From contig OZ020526.1 of the NCBI GenBank assembly GCA_963971425.1, positions 124,001-188,000 of the forward strand: DNA of 64,000 nt, read 5' to 3'. Both the position numbers and the translations under genes were made by a program. Below the pieces are notes generated by a model, which ran no database searches, had not been told where the DNA came from, and worked only from the letters and a program-made list of their open reading frames with translations. Every line of letters starts with the position of its first letter. Positions within the stretch are counted from its first letter, which is position 1. Below are positions 57,270 to 64,000 of this stretch, in pieces. The stretch is from Bryoerythrophyllum caledonicum. Taxonomy: Eukaryota > Streptophyta > Bryopsida > Pottiales > Pottiaceae.

Positions 57270-57601
57270 GTGTTGGGAAATAACATCATGCTTAAGACAT
57301 GGAAAAAGATTTAGGCCTTGTACAATGCAAAAATTTGTTTCAAAGTGAAGTCAAAGTCTACTATTCTACTCAGCGCACGGAAGAAAACGAACCGTTGTTT
57401 TGACTTCAAACACTAAATCTATCAATCTGTGCGGTGGATTGCAACCAAAATTTAGAGGCATGTTCATAATGAAGTCTATTCAAAAATCTTACGGTTGAAA
57501 ATCTGAAATTCACTTGAAAATGTGATTTTCATGTCTTTTTTGGTAGTGATAGTTTTGGACTGGTTTTAGAGCAAAATTGGTCGTGGTCCTTTGGGGGTTA
57601 A
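57270..57601. mobile_element. Right end of a piggyBac-like element, left part in the gap
   Basis: It ends TCCTTTGGGGG followed by TTAA (57598-57601). The preceding about 110 bp match the right part of 36189-36994, including CTTACGGTTGAAAA-like and AGTTTTGGACTGGTTTTAG-like blocks. The left end is lost in the gap. Confidence 0.65.
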
Positions 57602-57732
57602 ATAATTTAAAAAATATGAAAATATAAACCAAAAAAAAAAAAAAAAAAAAGGAAAAAAAAGAGCGAATATACATTACGAATATTAGTATTTTTAATAATA
57701 ATTAAAAAAACAAAAAAAAACAAAAATTTAAA

Positions 57733-57845
57733 CCGCGCCAGGCCAGCTGCCGGCCAGCTGCCGGCGTCAGCGCCTGGCCAGCTGCGGCCAGCTGCCGGCG
57801 TCAGCGCCTGGCCAGCTGCGGCCAGCGGCAGGGCTGGCGTCGGGC
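57733..57845. repeat. GC-rich repeat of GGCCAGCTGC with GCGTCAGCGCCTGGCC
   Basis: The sequence CCAGCTGCCGGCGTCAGCGC followed by CTGGCCAGCTGCGG is repeated about 2.5 times with a period near 40 bp. GGCCAGCTG is nearly palindromic. Confidence 0.75.
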
Positions 57846-58445
57846 CTGCCTGCAGGCCCTCGTTTGCTGGGGTGCGGGGGGGAGACAGGAACCCCCCTCC
57901 CGTTTCCTCTCACCATCGTCATCTCCACCCTTTGCTGTGGGCGTTTCCCCGCAAGGGGTGGAGATGCTCTAACAATGGTACCCCTCGCTTCGCCTGTTTT
58001 CACTCTTCTCTTTCCCTCACTCCACCGCTCTCCTGTGGGTCTATTTTCTCTCGCTCAGTGATCTCACTCACTCCCCTTCCTGTCGCCTGCTTCTTATCGT
58101 TCACGGCCGGCTCGTATTATACTTCAGGTTTTCGGATTTGAGAGATTTGAGGCATGTCTATCTCTTTTACTTTGTATGTTTTCTGTCTTCTTACGTTTTT
58201 CTCTTCCTGATTAGGGTTTCCATTTCTGCTTGTATTTGGACCGCCTTCTTTCTTTCTTTCAGCTCTCGCTTTTATTTGTGTCAACCCGACTGGTTTCGTT
58301 TGTGTTTGTTCGAACCTAGGGTTTGTTTCTATTTTCTTCTGTGGAGTTTCCACGGCGCTGCTGATTTGGTTGTGTTGTGCTTTCATGCAGTTCGTAAGTG
58401 TTGCTTGCGAAGAAGCCCTATCCTTTCCTCTGTTTTTATTCAGCT

Positions 58446-61400
58446 ATGGAGCGTGTTTTCTTCAAATCGGACAAATCGGACACACTGGTGTCCGTTCGGA
58501 CTACTGCTGATGGCAAGATCGACATCCTATCACTCGGTAGAAGGTTTGGGTTGGAAGTAGATACAATCGATCTGTGTGGCGATCTTTTTCCGAAAAATGA
58601 CGACCTTCTGACAAGGGATTCGTGGACGGATATCAAGAAGGTTTTGCCTGTAGCAGGAACACAAGAAGATCCCGTGATGGTCAGTGGAAGTCCAATATTT
58701 AAAGCTCCTACAGGTATGTGCTCCTTCGTGCCTTGATCTTTAAATCTGAGTGGTATGTTTGAACCTTGAGGGGATTTGTTGCCTTTGGGGTGTTATTCAG
58801 AGCTTCGTTTTGAAGCCTCGTTTCTCTATTAGTGGATACTTCAGTTTTAGAGTTATCTGTCTTGGTGTTCTCCATTGTGATTTCTACAATGTTGCCCCTT
58901 ATTTCAAAGAGGGCTATAATTGTAAATTTCTAAGAGTTTTGTTTTTGGTTACTTGGTTGTTAGGTTTAGGGTATCAAGGACAGCGACTGTTACTCTTGCT
59001 TTGGCCTTTGTATGGAAGGGACTCTTGCAGCACCATGTGTCCTGTGTATTCTTGTTTCTCTTTCAAGGGTTTACTGTGTCGACACCATGCCTTTGAAGCG
59101 AACTGATCCTTATTGAGTTCGGTATAGTGTTTAGGGCTTCTTGCCTCCGTAGATAGACTAAGCAGGCCTGTTATCGCAATGGTTTATTTAGGAACGATGT
59201 GGCTCACTCGTTTGCGGAGCTGCCGCCAAGCTCCGCTGTGGTGATTGTCGGCTCACGTATCTCTAAACATCGACAGTGGCTGTGGCTGTATTCCAGGCTG
59301 CATTGTGCGCTTAGGATTTTGAAGGATTACTTTTCATTATTGGCTATGGCTACTATCAGCTAGACAGGAAGATCGAATGCTTTTTTGTATGAAGCGTGTT
59401 CCCAAAAACTTCGTTCAGTCCTGTCAGTAAATTGTTCGTGGCTGTGCTTGGGGGCGGTTCATCTTTGGTATGGATCGTTGCGCTTAGGTTTTTGATCTTC
59501 GGAATCGATCTGTCTCTGAAACAAAATGTGCAATTCTGTGCAGCTGTGATACTTAGGGTTAGTGAGTGCAGCACATCGGCCAAGGTTGTGCCAGAGGGGT
59601 TAAGGGTTTAGGGGACAGCTTGTACATATATCTCGGTGCCCCATGTTTTGGTGTGCCTGTCACTTCGTTGGCACTTCTGCCCCGAGATTCAGGTAGTTCA
59701 CCGTGATATTCTTAGTGAGTTCGTCTTGTCCACTTTCGGCACTTTCGGCAGGATGTAGGGTTCTTTTTCTTGTTGTGTTCTTACAAGCTCCTGCTCCTTC
59801 TCCTTGTGGTGGTCTGAATTTCTTAGGGCTCTGTGGCCTGAGTTTGCTGATAGTGAGGTTCAAGTACTTAGGGTTTGTTGTGACCACTTCTGCCTTGAGA
59901 TTCTGGTAGTTCATCGTGATATTCTTAGTGCGTTTGGGTTTGTTTCTCGAGTTTGCCTGAAGAATGAATCCTGAGTAGAAGGATCTCTTGGCAATACTGG
60001 TTTCTTCACTTTCATGCCCTTGTGCTTCCTGGAGCTGTTGGTCCCTTGGGTCATGTAGATTCTCGGCCCCTAGGTTACTTATGCAGTACTGTCATGTAGG
60101 GAATAAATGTTGTTGTCCTTGCAAATAATTTAGGTTCACTTGTGGTGTGCGATTTAATGCAACCCAATTTTCGTTCTTGCCTGTGGGTTGCTGTTGTTTG
60201 TGTAACATCTCAAGCAGGTGAGGTTAAAGATTGTTCTCAAGATTGGATTAGGCACATGCTGCTCCCACAGCTACCTGAGCTCCCCAAAAGTGTGATGTTG
60301 CAGATGTGAAAAGTGGAGATATGCTCAGAGCTGACCATAGCTTGTCAAAGTTTGTGGCCTGTTTAAGAGACCAAGGACTGCAAGAGAGCATAATGAATGC
60401 CAAGGCTGGGTCCTTGATTAAGCTACCGGAGGGAGTCGTGTGGCTGGGGGACGATTCCACTTTTACAAACGAGTTATATATGAGACCCTGCTACCTAGAG
60501 CTGCTTGAGGCAAAAGAGAAGTACTTTGAGTTAAGAAAAGTCTTAAATGCAGTTGTATACACAGGGACCCCAGGGATTGGGAAGTCCCATCTGTGTGCGT
60601 TTGTGATAGCTCAGAAACTGATAGAAGGTAAAACTGTTTACTTTGAAAACTTCGCAAAGGAGTTCTTCAAGTTGGAATTGGAGGGAGGTGTCAGACGGTT
60701 GGAGAATATGCGTGTTTTACATCTTGTAGAAGAAATGGCGACTGCGGTTTACATAGTCGATGGTCACCCGCCTTCTAATTTTCAATCACCAGTGGAATCT
60801 CAAATCTTTGCAAGCCCGTCAGAGCCGCTCTTTATGCCACAAAAAAAAGTTTGGCTGACGTGGTTGTTCTTGTACACTCCTTTGTTCGACTTGGAAGAAA
60901 TGTGCAAGTGCAGGTCGACCGTATCTGCCTTTGAAAGTGCAGTCAGCGAGGCAAACGTGGAAGCGTGGTTTTTGGTGGCGGGTGGTGTGGCAAGAACGGT
61001 GTTGAAAGCAGCTAGCACGGGGACAAGTTTAGAGACTTGGAAGGCTGGGGTTTTGCGCGCCACTCAATCCTTGAACGTAGAGGCCCTTCAACTTATGGTG
61101 GCAGGTTTGCAAGATAGTACTTTTGCCCCAGGCAGCGATTCCCTTTTCCATTGGCGCGTAGAGGAGAAGTATCTAGAAGAGAGTAGCACGAGTCCTCAGC
61201 AGCAAGCGTTGAGGCGCTTCAAACGGAAGATGCTGTGCTTTGCATCAGATTGGGTAGCCAATATTATTTACCTCAAGTTGCGACTTGATAGTGTCTTGAA
61301 AGCAGTGTCTTTCATTTTGAGCACCACTGGGGATGTGGAGACATCGGCCCTCAGAGGATATTGGTTTGAGACGGTGTCGAACATGATTATTTCTGGTGGT

Positions 61401-61943
61401 GGCACATTTGAATGTAGATGGCTTGACACTGGTGATGAATTTAAGCTAACCCTACCCAGGTCACAGCTCTGTACATTCAAAAGCACTGAAGAAGCTTCTG
61501 TGGCATGTAAGAACGACCTCTCCGTTTATTGTGTGCCTTTGGCGCATAACCAGGTAGCCATTGATGCAATGAGCAGCCCATACCTTTTCTTCCAGATGGC
61601 ATCTGGAGCGAAACACACCATCAACATAGAGCTGTCGAAACTCCTGAAGGCATTGGATGATAAAGGCCGGTGTACTCCGGAGGCCTTGGAATTCGTTACG
61701 AGCGCTTGTGATCCTCCGAGGAAGGAATTAGAGGATCCTGTGTTTATGTTCTGTACAACACCGACCCACTTCAAGAATGATTATAAGACTAATCAAAAGT
61801 TTGTCTCTAAGAGGAAGGTTGCAGAGAAAGGACCTATCCAGCAAGCTGTGCTTGAGGTTCCCATTGACTTCGTTGAAAGGTGTTTGGGAGGTCAAATCGA
61901 TCTCAAGCTCGTTTCTCGCTCAACTCTGGCACAGATTGATTGA
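58446..61943 (+). CDS. Crinkler/RHS-type P-loop ATPase gene, two exons
   Basis: Exon 1 is 58446-58713 and exon 2 is 60304-61943. The intron starts GTATGT and ends TTGCAG, and removal keeps the frame, giving 635 residues. Residues 1-90 form a small N-terminal domain (VRTTADGKIDILSLG block) in the place of the header domain of CRN proteins. An AAA-like NTPase follows with Walker A GTPGIGKS at 177-184 and a Walker B-like VYIVDG at 238-243. This order is that of the RHS (retrotransposon hot spot)/Crinkler family. These proteins are known as effectors in oomycetes and fungi and also occur as resident genes in other eukaryotes, including some plants; their plant role is unknown. The C-terminal part (about 330-635) has no domain I can name. 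The gene looks intact. Confidence 0.7.
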
Positions 61944-62900
61944 TGTAAGTTAAATTCATTCCAGCGATTGAGTGTTGTTTTGTGTTGGGTGACGGTTAGA
62001 ATTATAGACTTCGAAAAGTACAGAGAACATTTATGCTGGAGCATTTTGAGGTCTTTGCATGATAATCCTATCGTCTAGGTGTAATATGTCAAACATGTCA
62101 AACTAAATATGTCTAACTCTTGTCTACAGATATCGTGTGCTTATCCAAGCTCTTGTTATGTACCAGGTTGTAGGAGAACTGACATGGATTCCCAAAAGAA
62201 ATGGGCATTTTGGCACGCGGATAACTGGATTAGGACCTAGTTCTAGTTTGTAGGAGTTGGAAGTCGTGGTGGAAGTTGGACTGACTCCTCCAGGTGGAGG
62301 TTTTGGGCACTTTGTATTCTGGATTTGAGCAGTGGAGATTGAAACAGTTTGAGACTGCATTTTTCCCTAGAATTCTAAGCCGTGATGCTGACTCAGTAAT
62401 GGAACAAGTGTCTAATCATGTCATGAGTGTACGTACTTGCATTTGTTTCTGTGGCAGTAGTAGTTTGTCTTGAGTCGCAAGTTTCCTGCTGTGTGGATGC
62501 TTTTCCATAGTCGCTTTGAGCAGTTCCTCTAGAGTAGTTGCCGTTGCTGCAACCAATCGGTAAGCATGGATACTAGATAGAGTAATTGAGAGTAATTGTA
62601 TATCCTTTGTTTGATGGGGATCGGTTGAGACTTGGTGGTCATGCGCACATGTAACTCATCTCGCTTTCTGCTGTTTTAGGTTGCAATACTCACCTTGTGC
62701 TTATCTTGTGTTGGGAAATTTTAACTGATAAGGGTGGACAGTTAATGCTTCTTACTCCGCGAAGATCATGATGTTACATGAGGAAGCGCTGCTTGTAAAG
62801 AACTAGATAGACCAGTCAAGGCTTTTGCAGTAATGGCGGAGAAGAGAAGGAAGGGAGTCTTTATGATCTGTTTTTGTACGTTCAGATTCAGACTTGAGCT
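61944..62900. other. 3' flank of the Crinkler/RHS-type gene
   Basis: No gene is supported. The first part is probably 3' UTR. Confidence 0.35.
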
Positions 62901-63180
62901 ATGACTGTTGTAAATTTGTTCCAAAACCACTCTTGGAAGTTTTCTCTCGACAAAACTGTGGATCTTGCTGCTGTGGCCAAAATTTGCAATGGCTATGTTG
63001 GTGCCGACCTTCAAGCCCTGTGTCGTGAAGCCGCCCTGTCGGCGCTCTCTCATGATGAGGGAGTGATGAGTGAATTGTGTGTATCTCATTTGATTGAGAG
63101 TAGTGAATGCAGCGTTCACCTTAGAGAGTCTAAAGAAGCATGTGCACACCTTAGAGAGTCCAAGAGTCCAAGTATGCATT
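62901..63180 (+). pseudogene. CDC48B-like AAA ATPase fragment
   Basis: VDLAAVAKICNGYVGADLQALCREAALSAL closely follows the helical lid region at the end of an AAA module (the VDL...GYxGADL...LCREA signature), and the ICNGYVGADL wording resembles the first AAA domain of plant CDC48B proteins. No Walker A or B motif is nearby, and upstream DNA lacks the rest of the domain. After residue about 60 similarity fades, and HLRESK is repeated. This is most likely a single exon of a decayed gene or a captured fragment. Confidence 0.6.
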
Positions 63181-63300
63181 TGAGTGTGTTTTTCATTATT
63201 AGATTGCCTTCGATTTATTGTATCTTGCTAGATAATTGAAAGACGATTCCAGCGCATCATTGCATGATTGTTGGGACCCCATGAGAATTAATTATGAATC

Positions 63301-63549
63301 GAAGTTAGGGCCAGTTTATACTTGGGCCACCCCAAACCTCGTCACGATTGCTCCCTAGGGGCTGGAAGGTTTAGGTGCCAAAACCATGCCACCTTAGGCA
63401 ACACGTAGGATGGAATGTAGTTCCGGCAAGCCCTGAGTATAAAGCCCTTGGGTTGGACTTTGAGAGATTGAGAGATCCTATTGGTTGAAACTTGGAGAGT
63501 TCCGGCCGGCCCTCAATCCGGCCCCAAGTATAAACTGGCCCTAACTTCC
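63301..63549. mobile_element. ~249-bp MITE with ~28-bp terminal inverted repeats
   Basis: GAAGTTAGGGCCAGTTTATA (28 bp, 63301-63328) recurs inverted at 63521-63549 with one extra C. There is no coding capacity inside. The flanks give no clear target duplication. Confidence 0.75.
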
Positions 63550-64000
63550 CCAACCAACCCCAGTAAGCCGCTTACTTGGCCGCCAAGCCTTTACTCATCC
63601 CATCGATTTCCCATCCTCGTTCATATCTCTTCCCCAGCCTTACATTCCTGCATTCTACTCTTGCATTGGCCCTCCGTAGCTTTCTTTCCTAGTGGGTTGT
63701 TCCAGCATGTGAGTCGTGGCTTTCTTTTTCGGTGAGGATACAATTTTCGGAATTCTGTGGTTTGTGTCTATAGGAGCTCCAGGATTACTGCGGTTGTTTT
63801 CAAGGAGGTTTGCAGTTCTCTTTCCACTGGAAATGTTTCTTTGCAAGCTATTCGGCTGCACATTCTTAGGCGCACTTCTCAACCTCTTGGCGGGGGGGTA
63901 TGCTTCCCTTGCTGGGGGGGTGCATACCATCCAAATCGACCATCCAGGGGTGATTCCAGCAACATCATTCCAATCAGCATTAGTCAACGGTTAAACCATG
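63550..64000. other. Region at window edge, no clear gene
   Basis: A short plus-strand ORF at 63716-63994 encodes a hydrophobic peptide. It may be an exon of a gene beyond the window, but I cannot support that. Confidence 0.3.

Noticed and set aside
57056..57289. ORF spanning the N run
   Set aside because: The gap has no sequence; the frame is an artefact.
59668..59929. 44-bp direct repeat in the intron of the Crinkler/RHS-type gene
   Set aside because: Two imperfect copies about 218 bp apart with no further structure; likely a local duplication of no clear meaning.

Overview
The window is nuclear DNA of a plant, most likely a non-seed land plant (bryophyte, lycophyte or fern); the species cannot be fixed from sequence alone. 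The plant signs are Ty3/gypsy elements of Tat/Athila type (TGGCGCC primer-binding site, FxDDF reverse transcriptase, an extra ORF after pol), a fragment of the plant-only PMI1 family, GT-AG introns and AT-rich intergenic DNA. A spliced Crinkler/RHS-type P-loop ATPase gene and a locus of long LRR-like repeats fit an early-diverging plant but do not prove it. The window is dominated by repeats, and ordinary genes are few.

Layout: 1-7.7 kb is the decayed 3' two thirds of retrotransposon A (gag, protease, RT, RNase H, integrase, accessory ORF, LTR-like tail). 7.9-11.4 kb holds a telomere-like minisatellite, a broken coiled-coil ORF and an LTR (10529-11383) that has cut the 3' end off a small gene. 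11.4-15.8 kb is a GC-richer island with that truncated gene, a PMI1-like fragment with an in-frame stop, and an unrecognised 375-codon gene. 17.3-30.9 kb is retrotransposon B: a 5' LTR carrying its own ORF, a primer-binding site, gag-pol with a few stop codons, a 4-kb nested insertion with an intact 710-codon ORF on the opposite strand, and an accessory coiled-coil ORF. It has no 3' LTR and is flanked by a 113-bp direct duplication of the target.

30.9-38.1 kb is AT-rich intergenic DNA with MITEs, a 300-bp TTTTA array, and a large foldback repeat split by a piggyBac-like element. 38.1-43.6 kb holds two broken minus-strand loci of one LRR-like repeat family. 43.7-49.2 kb is a third transposon-like unit with an ACTTAAGT array, GC-rich arrays on both sides, a TATA box and two overlapping ORFs, the second with a degenerate RING-H2 finger. 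51.1-51.9 kb is a small complete gene. 56.3-57.8 kb has minisatellites and a 200-N gap. 58.4-61.9 kb is the two-exon Crinkler/RHS-like gene, followed by a CDC48B-like AAA ATPase fragment and a MITE.

Two themes recur. At least three, perhaps five, long ORFs sit in or next to retroelements and share a plan of globular N-terminus, coiled coil and proline-rich or acidic tail. Several units also carry their own short motif at very high density (TTAGT, CCGG, TCCAG, ACGGA, CCGCGCCC), in coding as well as non-coding parts.
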